Source: Planctomycetia bacterium
Lineage (GTDB): Bacteria > Planctomycetota > PLA2 > JAEUHO01
Assembly: GCA_030618975.1 (NCBI GenBank)
Contig: JAUXCH010000073.1
Coordinates: 1 to 11,583 of the forward strand
DNA: 11,583 nt
Reading direction: 5' to 3'
Below are positions 1 to 6,178 of this stretch, piece after piece. Positions within the stretch are counted from its first letter, which is position 1, and every line of letters begins with the position of its first letter. The notes under the pieces were generated by a model. It was given only the letters and a program-made list of their open reading frames with translations. It searched no databases and had not been told where the DNA came from. Position numbers and translations under genes: made by a program.

Positions 1-306
1 GCCTGGTGCGCGATACGACGCTTGAGCCCGCCCCCGCCGCGCTCGCGGGCGCCGTTGTACGAGGGCGTGTAGGTCGGTGAGTACAGGGGCACCACCCCGC
101 GTTCCGCTATCAGGCTCTTGGTGGCCCTGGCCGTGAACGCCCCGCCGTTGTCCATCTTGAGCAGGAGTGGCACGCCAAGGGCCAGGAACAGCACCGTCAG
201 CGCCGCGCGCGCCACGCTCGATCGCTCGCCGCGACACGGCACCACCAGAAGCTCGGCGCCGCTCGCCAGGTCGCGCACGTGCAGGAGCCGAACGTGCAGG
301 AGCCGA
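1..306 (-). pseudogene. DDE transposase/integrase catalytic-domain fragment (rve type), cut by the left window edge
   Basis: Read on the minus strand, this is the C-terminal half of an rve-type DDE recombinase core, the enzyme that moves an insertion element. Seen: the block KMDNGGAF with the second catalytic Asp (codon 150-152), the block PLYSPTYTPSYNGARE with the catalytic Glu (codon 42-44), and exactly 35 residues between them, the classical D-x35-E spacing. Upstream, LHVRDLASGAELL matches the usual strand region of this family. The first catalytic Asp (usually in a WQxD-like block) is not found: the frame stays open to the right of 306, but the sequence there no longer resembles the family. 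It probably lost its N-terminal half, hence the pseudogene call. A 15-bp in-frame duplication (277-306) lies at the point where similarity fades. The 3' end lies outside the window, so the full state of the element is unknown. Confidence 0.72.
277..306. repeat. 15-bp direct tandem duplication (2 copies)
   Basis: The unit ACGTGCAGGAGCCGA occurs at 277-291 and again, identically, at 292-306. On the minus strand it duplicates the five codons RLLHV within the transposase fragment, keeping frame. A third, degenerate start of the unit may follow at 307. Confidence 0.85.
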
Positions 307-622
307 ATGTGGTCGAAGCCAGCAGGGCGACCATCGCGTACCTGAACATGTCTGGAGTTCCTCCACTCGCGAACCGGGGGGGGGCGTGCTGCATCCTCGA
401 AGCGGCGCAGGACACTCACTCGGGATGGGTTCGCCAGCGGGCGCAGAGTATGCAGGGTGCCCCCACCTTGCCGTCGATGATGGATGGTCATCACCGTCTG
501 CAGCCCCGCAAGGGCCCTACGCGCACCCACGGGGCAGCGAGACTGCCGACCGCTCCAACCGACGCCTCCGCCCTCACGCCGGAGACGACGGCGGGTCGCG
601 CGGCACTCGTGGCGGGGGCGTG
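307..622. other. Stretch without a recognisable gene
   Basis: This lies between the transposase fragment and the end of the permease gene. The minus-strand transposase frame stays open across much of it, but its translation is rich in Arg and Pro and matches no family I recognise. It could be the decayed upstream part of the element. No promoter, hairpin or RNA gene was recognised. Confidence 0.5.
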
Positions 623-1831
623 CTATCCGCCGGACGGCACGCCCAGGGCGAACACGAGGAGGCACATGACGGCCAGGAACGCGAAGTTCACGAGACGCAG
701 CGTCCGCCGCGGCAGGTCCTTCTTCCCCCAGGCAACCAGGAACGCGACCACGCACTGGAGCATGTAGAACAGGGCGAAGGCGCGCGAGGCATAGGCGATG
801 ATGCCGTTGACGTCCGTTGCCCAGGTCAATGTGAGAGTGCCGATGAGCAACAACACATAGGCGTAGCGGACGGGGAGCTTCCTGTGGCTGATGTCCTCCA
901 TCAAGCCCCCCGCACCCGAGCTGTCGGCCACCGCAGCGCTGAACTGACTGCCGATTGCGGCCACGGTGAGCAGAATCGGCAGGCAGACGGCAACGGGGGT
1001 CACCATCTTGATGATGGCCGTCACGTCGGCACCCAGACCCTCCTTGAAGAGGACGGTTGCCAGGGCGATGAACACGAGGTAGATCGCCGCAGATAGGATC
1101 TGCGCGGTGCGCATGGTCGCGATGCGCTGCTCGGCGGGGAACTCGTCACCGAGGTAGCGTGAAGTCTCGAAGCCCTGGACGACGATCAGGAGGCCCAGCA
1201 AGACTCGAATGTCGCCGAAGTCGATGGCAGAGGAGATCGACGACAGCTCCCATTCACCCCGCATCAGCAGATTGACGTTGTAGATGCCCAGCGCAACGAG
1301 CAAGGCGCCGATCATGCCGAGGTTCAGGGCGATGGCGTACTTCTCGACGGTCGCCAACTCGCTGAGGCCACGCCAGATCGCGATCCCACAGATGGTGACC
1401 AACAGCGCGCTCGTGATGAGATGCGCCCCGACCTGGCTGTCGCTGCCCAGGATGCTGAGGAGAAACGCGGCCAGGAGCTGCAGGTAGTAGGTGACCGAGA
1501 TGAAGTACGCCCCGGCGAGAACGATGCGCGAGAGGAACGCGGTGTCCTGGGCGGGTCCGTGGCCCTTGTTCTCGATGGGCTCGAAGTGTCGAATGTTGAA
1601 GCGAATCGCCCCGCCCACTATGTACGCGAGCAGCAAGAGGGCTCCCATGCAGAACACCGCGAAGTTCCCCACCACGCCGGCCAGGAGCGGTGCGCTGACC
1701 AGGAAACCACTGCCCATGATGGACGCCAGGGGCGTGATCGTCGCCTGCCAGGAGCGTTGCTTCGCCAGACGCTTCGAGAAGGCGAGGTAGCCTCCGAGGA
1801 GGAGTGCGATCGCGATGATGACGACGTCCAT
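623..1831 (-). CDS. APC-superfamily permease (amino acid permease-like), 402 aa
   Basis: Integral inner-membrane protein, probably a secondary transporter of amino acids or related small organic solutes. Seen: about 11-12 hydrophobic segments, the first at residues ~3-18 and the last at ~385-400. The glycine-rich stretch SIMGSGFLVSAPLLAG in segment 2 resembles the first unwound helix of APC transporters. The block QGFETSRYLGDEFP, followed by a basic loop with MRTAQIL, resembles the conserved helix-6 region and following loop of amino acid permeases. I chose the ATG at 1831 because AGGAG lies 8 nt upstream; the frame is open further upstream, but those residues are Pro/Arg-rich and non-membranous. 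It begins 5 nt after the stop of the small ORF upstream, so it is probably translated from the same message as that ORF and the cupin gene. Substrate cannot be read from the sequence. The ~400 residues are slightly short for the superfamily, but both ends look natural. Confidence 0.8.
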   Translation of the reverse strand: MDVVIIAIALLLGGYLAFSKRLAKQRSWQATITPLASIMGSGFLVSAPLLAGVVGNFAVFCMGALLLLAYIVGGAIRFNIRHFEPIENKGHGPAQDTAFLSRIVLAGAYFISVTYYLQLLAAFLLSILGSDSQVGAHLITSALLVTICGIAIWRGLSELATVEKYAIALNLGMIGALLVALGIYNVNLLMRGEWELSSISSAIDFGDIRVLLGLLIVVQGFETSRYLGDEFPAEQRIATMRTAQILSAAIYLVFIALATVLFKEGLGADVTAIIKMVTPVAVCLPILLTVAAIGSQFSAAVADSSGAGGLMEDISHRKLPVRYAYVLLLIGTLTLTWATDVNGIIAYASRAFALFYMLQCVVAFLVAWGKKDLPRRTLRLVNFAFLAVMCLLVFALGVPSGG

Positions 1832-1850
1832 ACCTGCTACTCCTGGCAAC
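1832..1850 (-). promoter_or_regulatory. Ribosome binding site of the permease, overlapping the end of the upstream ORF
   Basis: On the minus strand, AGGAG followed by TAGCAGGT stands directly before the ATG at 1831. It decides the start. The GAG of this site is the last sense codon of the small ORF and its TAG stop lies within the spacer, a layout typical of translational coupling. Confidence 0.7.
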
Positions 1851-2124
1851 CCGGCGATCCGGTGACTCGATGGGGGAGTGATCCCGGCGCGGTCGCCGGC
1901 GCTCCCTGCCACGGCCACCGATCATTCATCGCGAGCACCGTCTTCCGGTGAGGATGCTTCAGACGGCGCCCTCGCGGCGAGCAGCCTCGAGTTTCGAGCC
2001 CGCCGCCACTCATGTCGAGGAACTCCGCTTCGATCCCGTCGCCGGCGCCGGCAGCTTGGCGCAGGATCTTGCGGAGCTCACCGCCAAAGTGCTCGAGGTC
2101 TTGCCTCGTGAGTTCGTTGCTCAT
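1837..2124 (-). CDS. Small hypothetical protein, 95 aa (uncertain, maybe degenerate)
   Basis: Not recognised with confidence. The first ~45 residues (MSNELTRQDLEHFGGELRKI, then IEAEFLDMSGGGLETRG) look like a real helical protein start. They faintly recall the N-terminal helix plus following Gly-rich segment of TraR/DksA-like small proteins, but no zinc-binding cysteines follow. The remainder is rich in Arg, Pro, Gly and Trp and looks like a frame that has lost its meaning, so an undetected frameshift near residue 50 is possible. Support for a gene is positional: same strand as its neighbours, 56 nt after the cupin stop and 5 nt before the permease start. A GAGG stands about 9 nt upstream of its ATG. 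It may be a truncated gene retained in the operon, or a chance frame. Confidence 0.4.
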   Translation of the reverse strand: MSNELTRQDLEHFGGELRKILRQAAGAGDGIEAEFLDMSGGGLETRGCSPRGRRLKHPHRKTVLAMNDRWPWQGAPATAPGSLPHRVTGSPGCQE

Positions 2125-2180
2125 GAGGATGCGCCTCGCATGGGTGGGGATTCGGGACCGCGGTCGCGTGCTCGCCGGTG

Positions 2181-2549
2181 CTACGGAATTTCTACAGCCA
2201 TGATCATCGCTGCCTGCTCACCGAGCACGCGGGTTGTGTGACCCTTGCTGCCGACCTCATCCGCGAGGACCACGGTCCCCGGTTTCAGGATCCGCTTGTC
2301 TCCATCGCTGACGCCGATCTCGAACTCCCCGGACAGGAAGATCATCCACTGTTTCTTCGGGGCCGGATGGTAGTCGCCGTACCACCCAGCTGGAAACCCG
2401 ATGAGGACCACGCCAGAAGCCGGCGTGCGCGCTGAGATCTCGAGGGGGGGCGCAGGAGGGGCGTAGTCACCTGGCGTCAAGGAGTACTCGACGTTCTTGA
2501 AATGAGTCGTTCCATCGTCATCGCCGAACACGTGTAGGTAGTGGGCCAT
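2181..2549 (-). CDS. Cupin-domain protein, 122 aa
   Basis: Small single-domain cytoplasmic cupin, a beta-barrel fold used by metal-dependent enzymes and ligand-binding proteins. Seen: the first cupin motif region at residues ~55-79 (GWYGDYHPAPKKQWMIFLSG) with His61 and Gln67, a turn (DGDKR), then the second motif at ~91-107 (PGTVVLADEVGSKGHTTRV) with His104. The HxAPxxQ variant replaces the classical HxH...E set, so metal binding, if kept, uses fewer or other ligands. From memory this variant, ending in GKGHxTR, is common in uncharacterised bacterial cupins. The ATG at 2549 has an AGGGA about 8 nt upstream. It is the first gene of the likely cupin-ORF-permease operon, so a role in handling or sensing the transported solute is possible but not shown. 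Substrate unknown. Confidence 0.85.
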   Translation of the reverse strand: MAHYLHVFGDDDGTTHFKNVEYSLTPGDYAPPAPPLEISARTPASGVVLIGFPAGWYGDYHPAPKKQWMIFLSGEFEIGVSDGDKRILKPGTVVLADEVGSKGHTTRVLGEQAAMIMAVEIP

Positions 2550-2779
2550 TGCATCGTCCCTTCAGGTCAGGAGTTCGTGCGTCTCGGGGCAAGAGTCCGT
2601 TTCTCTCCATGTGAACTTCGCGGCCACGCCTGCATCCATGTGGTCGTTCCCGCCTCCTTCACGCCCTCCAAGTCCCTGCGCGGACCGGGGTGAGGACCGC
2701 CAAGGGGCACTGTGTCTGCCACATGGATCGCCCGAAAGGGCCTCGAGACGACAGCCCAGCAGGCCGCACCCACCCCCGC

Positions 2780-2989
2780 CCGCTTCGGACATCTCCGGCC
2801 TCCCGGACCCCGGTGTCGCCCACGCGCACCGAATGAAGACGCAGGGCGTGGTCGGGCGCGTCGAAGAGGCTGCCTGCGATGCGGATCGTGTACACATGTG
2901 TAGAGGGTCTCCCCGGTCGCCTCCAGGCGGACATGGACAATGGGATGCTCCAGCCCCACGGCCTCGCTACGGAGCAGGAGCCCGTTCAC
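2780..2989 (-). pseudogene. Frameshifted remnant of an unidentified protein
   Basis: Two minus-strand frames join into one protein-like sequence. From the GTG at 2989 the first frame reads HPIVHVRLEATGETLYT, then loses sense at about 2900. A second frame continues with IRIAGSLFDAP, then HSVRVGDTGVREAGDV. The break falls in a 12-bp perfect palindrome (2891-2902); dropping 10 nt there restores a continuous reading. The alternation of beta-strand-like segments (VHVRLEA, TLYTIRI, HSVRVGD) suggests the tail of a beta-sandwich protein. I cannot name the family. A stop codon lies just upstream of the GTG, so the 5' part is missing too. It could instead be chance, but joining both frames at one point makes decay more likely. 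Confidence 0.4.
2891..2902. repeat. 12-bp perfect palindrome TACACATGTGTA
   Basis: The sequence equals its own reverse complement. On the minus strand it is part of TACAC-ATGTG-TACAC, a 5-bp direct repeat with a 5-bp spacer, and it sits exactly where the reading frame of the surrounding remnant breaks. A regulatory (operator-like) role is conceivable, as the cupin start is ~340 bp downstream on the minus strand, but nothing else supports it. Confidence 0.5.
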
Positions 2990-3090
2990 GGGCTCGGGGG
3001 AGGATCAAGTCGATCCGTCCCCCGGCCCGATCCACGGGATCGGCATCGTCCGGAGTCTGCAGCCTCCTCGAAGGGACCGCCGCCGTGGGG

Positions 3091-4563
3091 TCAGAACCGG
3101 ATGAAGAGCCGGGTTCCGAGCACCACGACATCCTCGCTGCTCCTGAGTCCTGAGCTGACCCACTGCACGTCGGCCGAAATCTGCACCGCGGGGGTGATCG
3201 CGAAGTTGTAGAAGGCCTCCAACCCCACTTCATCCTCCAGGATGTGGTTGATGACGGGATGGGCGTTCATGTCATCCGACGCGCTCATCCAGTACGCACC
3301 GACGCCCATGCGATCGTAGGGTCTGTGCGGAATGACGCCGCGCGCACCGAGACCGCCGCTCAGCCCGACGTTCCAAGGGTTGCGATCCTCGGGCGTGTAG
3401 GCAAAGCGATAGAACAGGCCGACGCCCGGCGCATTGGCCACGAAGTCCTGGGTAGGCACGGCGTAGCATTCCTTCCGTCCTCCCTTGGCCATGGGAACCG
3501 ACGCGCCCCTGGGCGTCCACAGGAACTGCTCGCCTACGCACTGGAACATCCAGTTGCCGGACTTGGTCGGTGCGTCGCCGGCGATGATGTCAGGCACCAG
3601 GCGCGGGTTGTCGAAGGCTGTGGCATCCTTGGAGACGTACGCCAGAGCCGGGCTGAACACGCCCTTGAGGCCGCAGAGCTTCCACGAGAGGTTTGCTTGG
3701 ACGGCCACACCGTAGTTGTCCCAGACCCCGCCGTAGTCGCCGGGCTGGGTCTCGGGGTCCCAGACGGCCCCCGCGAGCGTCACGTGCTCGTTGATCGGGG
3801 CAACGAGCATGGCGGCATAGGTCGAGAAGCTCAGGAATGCTCCCCACAACAGCTCGTTGTTCAGGCTCACGTTCAGGAACTGGCTTTCGGGGTTGTTCGC
3901 GAACGTGTTCTTGTCCAGGAAGTTCGTGGCGTCCAGACGTCCGATCAGGAGCACCATCTCGTGGGGCAGCCCCTGCATCAGGTAGTACTCGGTGAGCTCC
4001 GTGCTGTTCTGGAACGGAATGGGCCACATGGGCGTCATGTTGACCGGGGAGAGGTTGCCGGGTTCGGAACTGAGCGGCTTGCCGAAGCTGGACATCATGG
4101 TCGCGGCGAACAGACCGCCGGACCAAAGACCGGCCTTGGCGGTGTCCATCGTCGCATTGATTTCCAGCAGGCCGTTGTAGCGCGCCCCGCCAGTTCCCGA
4201 CGCACTCCCACCCGAGGTGACCCCCTGGAGGACCTGGGTGAGGGTCACGTCGAAGGTGAAGCCCCGGCAGTACGCCTTGCTGCGCACGCCGCAGGGATCG
4301 CCGACCAACGTGCCGCGCTTCCAGAATTCGCCCGCGTAGTCGAAGACCCTCGTCACGGGCGGGGCGAGCTTGGTGATCGAGATCTTCCCGTTGGGCAGTT
4401 CCCCCGGCTCCTTCTTCTTGCACGGCGCACACGGATCATACGGCGCCGGTGCACACGGTGCCGGTGCACACGGCGCACAGCCGTCGCCGGCCAGGGCCGC
4501 GGGGGCTCCGACGACGATCAGCAGTGCGGCAAGAATCGCGCTGATGCACAATTTCCTCAACAT
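3091..4563 (-). CDS. Exported outer-membrane porin, carbohydrate porin OprB-like, 490 aa
   Basis: Probably a beta-barrel channel of the outer membrane that lets small solutes such as sugars pass. Seen: a signal peptide of about 25 residues (Lys/Arg start, hydrophobic core, ALA before GDG), a short Cys/Pro linker at residues ~29-46 with CAP repeats, then ~440 residues of alternating amphipathic strands rich in Gly, Asn, Tyr and Trp, ending in TRLFIRF with the terminal Phe typical of outer-membrane proteins. The general organisation (FTFDVTLTQVLQG near the start of the barrel, GRLDATNFLDKNTFANNPES in the middle, WNVGLSGGLGARG late) fits the OprB family as I remember it. I chose the ATG at 4563 because it gives a clean signal peptide and has GAGGGAG about 6 nt upstream; the same frame is open to 4851 but that extension is not signal-like. 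Same strand as the permease operon, so both may act in one uptake route. Alternative: another 16- to 18-strand porin family. Confidence 0.75.
   Translation of the reverse strand: MLRKLCISAILAALLIVVGAPAALAGDGCAPCAPAPCAPAPYDPCAPCKKKEPGELPNGKISITKLAPPVTRVFDYAGEFWKRGTLVGDPCGVRSKAYCRGFTFDVTLTQVLQGVTSGGSASGTGGARYNGLLEINATMDTAKAGLWSGGLFAATMMSSFGKPLSSEPGNLSPVNMTPMWPIPFQNSTELTEYYLMQGLPHEMVLLIGRLDATNFLDKNTFANNPESQFLNVSLNNELLWGAFLSFSTYAAMLVAPINEHVTLAGAVWDPETQPGDYGGVWDNYGVAVQANLSWKLCGLKGVFSPALAYVSKDATAFDNPRLVPDIIAGDAPTKSGNWMFQCVGEQFLWTPRGASVPMAKGGRKECYAVPTQDFVANAPGVGLFYRFAYTPEDRNPWNVGLSGGLGARGVIPHRPYDRMGVGAYWMSASDDMNAHPVINHILEDEVGLEAFYNFAITPAVQISADVQWVSSGLRSSEDVVVLGTRLFIRF
4445..4474. repeat. 15-bp direct repeat inside the porin gene
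   Basis: Two tandem copies of GCCGGTGCACACGG plus one base (4445-4459 and 4460-4474, differing at the last base). Related partial copies flank them. On the minus strand they encode the Cys-Ala-Pro repeats just after the signal peptide, so repeat slippage probably shaped the length of this linker. Confidence 0.75.
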
Positions 4564-4589
4564 GTCTGCTCCCTCAGGTCTCAGTCCTG

Positions 4590-4857
4590 TCATGTCCCCG
4601 CCACCGGCGCAGTCGCCGGCAGCGTCTTGGTGTTCCTGGCGGTCGATCTCGACGATGCCGCCCGCATCGACGTGCACCTGCTGCCCGGCCTCCACGCCTT
4701 CGAGAAATGCAGCACCCGGGGGTCCACGGTCACGACCCGCTCGCCGAGCCGGTGATCGCGCAGCCGCCTGAAAGCAGTGACGAAGCCCCTGGGATCGGCG
4801 TAGGGCCGGGCCCTGGGCGGAGTTGCGCCTTCCCGCTGCATCCCGATCCACGTCGCC
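4590..4857 (-). pseudogene. Frameshifted remnant of an unidentified gene upstream of the porin
   Basis: Two minus-strand frames join sensibly. The first, open from 5045, reads ADPRGFVTAFRRLRDHRLGE, then RVVTVDPRVLHF at about 4712. The sense then moves to another frame that continues LEGVEAGQQVHVDAGGIVEI and DRQEHQDAAGD, running on towards the porin start. The switch lies at a short T-run (CATTTCTCG on the minus strand); one extra T would restore a single frame. The product is not recognised. It could be the end of a gene that once preceded the porin, a gene with a sequencing error, or chance. The part from 5045 to ~4860 has no convincing family features. Confidence 0.35.
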
Positions 4858-5099
4858 GCGGGGCTCGTGCCCCTGGCCTGCGGGATGCCCAAGGTGCTAG
4901 TCGTGGAGTCCGCGCCCATGGAAATCCTCGTCCTCCCGATCTCGGATCCAGGGTCGATGCCTGAATCTAGAACATCGACCTGTGTTGCGCAACTACTCGG
5001 GCCACCTCTCGAGGCCTCTGCACCACCGCGCATGGGCCTCACCATGAGCGTCGGTACCTTCGTGAACGTACTGTTGCTGACCGGTTCCCGACCGGTCTG
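4858..5099. other. Stretch without a recognisable gene
   Basis: This lies between the unidentified remnant and the stop codon of the crotonase fragment. Open frames exist on both strands, but none has family features or a ribosome binding site. It may hold the decayed 5' part of the remnant at 4590-4857. Confidence 0.4.
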
Positions 5100-5204
5100 C
5101 TAACGGCCCTTCCATTGGGGCGTGCGCTTTTCCGCGAAGGCCTTCGGGCCTTCCTTGGCGTCCTCACTCCCGAGCATGACACCCAGCGCCGGGTAGGTTG
5201 CCTC
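5100..5204 (-). pseudogene. C-terminal fragment of an enoyl-CoA hydratase/isomerase (crotonase) family protein
   Basis: The minus-strand frame ending with TAG at 5100-5102 reads YPALGVMLGSEDAKEGPKAF and then AEKRTPQWKGR. This is the C-terminal tail of crotonase-fold acyl-CoA enzymes: the SEDAKEG helix, then AFxEKRxPxWKGR. In the intact enzyme this helix packs against the active site that hydrates 2-enoyl-CoA. Only about 35 codons remain. Beyond 5205 the frame stays open but reads Arg/Pro-rich sequence, so the CoA-binding and oxyanion-hole parts are gone. There is no start codon or ribosome binding site. Family assignment is good because the tail is distinctive; the exact substrate cannot be known. 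Confidence 0.75.
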
Positions 5205-5545
5205 GCACGGAGGCACGCGGCGATCCTCCCGCTGAGTCTGCCCGCCGCCAAGTCTGCCCGGATCGGGTCTCCGGCGGTATGGGCAAAACTAACAGGTTCC
5301 GACCTGCCAATCTCGCTGGGCATCGTGGCGTGGCATGGGGGATCCAGTACACGCCGGTGCCGTTGCCCGGCGTGTCCATCGACGCGTGCTCGCCCAGATA
5401 CTGGGCGCGGCTCGGGACGCCGGTGGCAGCGGGCAGGCCGGGGACCCGGCGGACCTCCCCCCGCGAGGTCGGGCGCAGCGGCATGAGGCCTGCTCTCCCC
5501 CAGGTGGGGTTCCGACGGGGAAGTGACCGAGTTCTGACGCCGTAG
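5205..5545. other. Junction between two truncated divergent acyl-CoA genes; no gene seen
   Basis: About 340 bp between the broken 5' end of the crotonase fragment (leftward) and the broken 5' end of the acyl-CoA ligase fragment (rightward). Open frames occur on both strands, but none reads like a protein family. It may be the scar of a deletion or insertion that removed both 5' halves and any shared promoter. Confidence 0.5.
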
Positions 5546-5812
5546 CCTCATCCCAAATGGGACGAGCTCCCCGTGGCCCTCGTGGTTCTGAAGCCGGGCG
5601 CCAAGGTCAGTGCCGAGCAGGTCCGTCGGCATCTCGCCGAGCACTTCGCCAAGTGGCGGCTGCCCGATGACATCCTGTTCGTTGACGCCATCCCGCATGG
5701 CGGAACCGGCAAGCTGGACAAGAAGGCGGTCAAGGCCAATCTGAAGGCCGAAGGGTACGTGCTGCCCGATTTGCGCGATGCGTCGGCTGATCCTGGTGGA
5801 GCAGGACGGTGA
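5546..5812 (+). pseudogene. C-terminal domain fragment of an AMP-forming acyl-CoA ligase (ANL family)
   Basis: Fatty-acyl-CoA synthetases activate carboxylic acids with ATP and CoA; here only the mobile C-terminal lid domain remains. Just after an in-frame stop (5543-5545) the frame reads PHPKWDELPVALVVLKPGA, typical of the start of this domain, then HFAKWRLPDDILFVDAIPHG, then GTGKLDKKAVKANL. The Lys of GTGK (codon 5711-5713) is the conserved A10-motif lysine that catalyses adenylate formation. The N-terminal AMP-binding domain (~450 residues) is absent. The GTG at 5573 is the first in-frame start, but a free lid domain of 75-88 residues would have no activity alone, so I call it a truncated remnant. 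The natural end is followed by a few GC-rich codons to the TGA. It points away from the crotonase fragment and shares with it the lost upstream region. Confidence 0.8.
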
Positions 5813-6178
5813 TCCCGCCCTACGGAATCAGGTCTTTCACGGGCTCTTCTACGCAATCGACGGCAAGCCAGGCCATGCGCTCGTTGGCGTAACTTCGAGC
5901 GATACCAGCCTGGCGATCCCCACAGCCAGTGATCCCTACCGCCAGTGATCCCCACAGCCAGCACCGAAAGGACGGGGATGGCGGCAGGCGCCGCGCAAGC
6001 GCCCTTCCGGATGCCGGTACCCTTCAGGCTGCCCGCCCTCTCGGCGACCCGCCAGGTTTCCAGAATGGAGGGTCGGACCACGTAAGAAGTGACAGGGTTC
6101 CGAGCCACGGCGCCCGCTAGACTCAGCCAGCGCGTCGCACGCGCAGATTCGTGAGCTCGAACTGAGAGGGACCGATCC
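5813..6178. other. Stretch without a convincing gene, upstream of the first DUF1254 gene
   Basis: Holds the tandem repeat at 5915-5962 and a short plus-strand frame (ATG 5778 to TGA 5948, 56 codons, containing QVFHGLFYAIDGKPGHALVG). That frame overlaps the end of the acyl-CoA ligase fragment, has no clear ribosome binding site and matches nothing I know; it may be another gene tail. The promoter of the gene at 6179 should lie in the last ~150 bp, but no clear -35/-10 pair was recognised. Confidence 0.4.
5915..5962. repeat. 16-bp tandem repeat, 3 copies
   Basis: Units GATCCCCACAGCCAGT (5915-5930), GATCCCTACCGCCAGT (5931-5946) and GATCCCCACAGCCAGC (5947-5962). The outer two differ only in the last base; the middle one differs at two inner positions. 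Non-coding by my reading, about 220 bp upstream of the DUF1254 gene start. Confidence 0.85.

Noticed and set aside
277..306. 15-bp duplication as the beginning of a CRISPR or repeat array
   Set aside because: Units are adjacent without spacers and only two copies exist; it lies within a coding remnant.
3244..4755. Long plus-strand open frame (503 codons) opposite the porin
   Set aside because: It is the antisense of a gene with signal peptide and beta-barrel features; its translation is rich in Arg, His and Gly with no family motifs, as expected for a GC-rich shadow frame.
5778..5948. 56-codon plus-strand ORF as an independent gene
   Set aside because: It overlaps the acyl-CoA ligase fragment, has no clear ribosome binding site, and its end consists of the tandem repeat. 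It may be a gene tail but cannot be supported.
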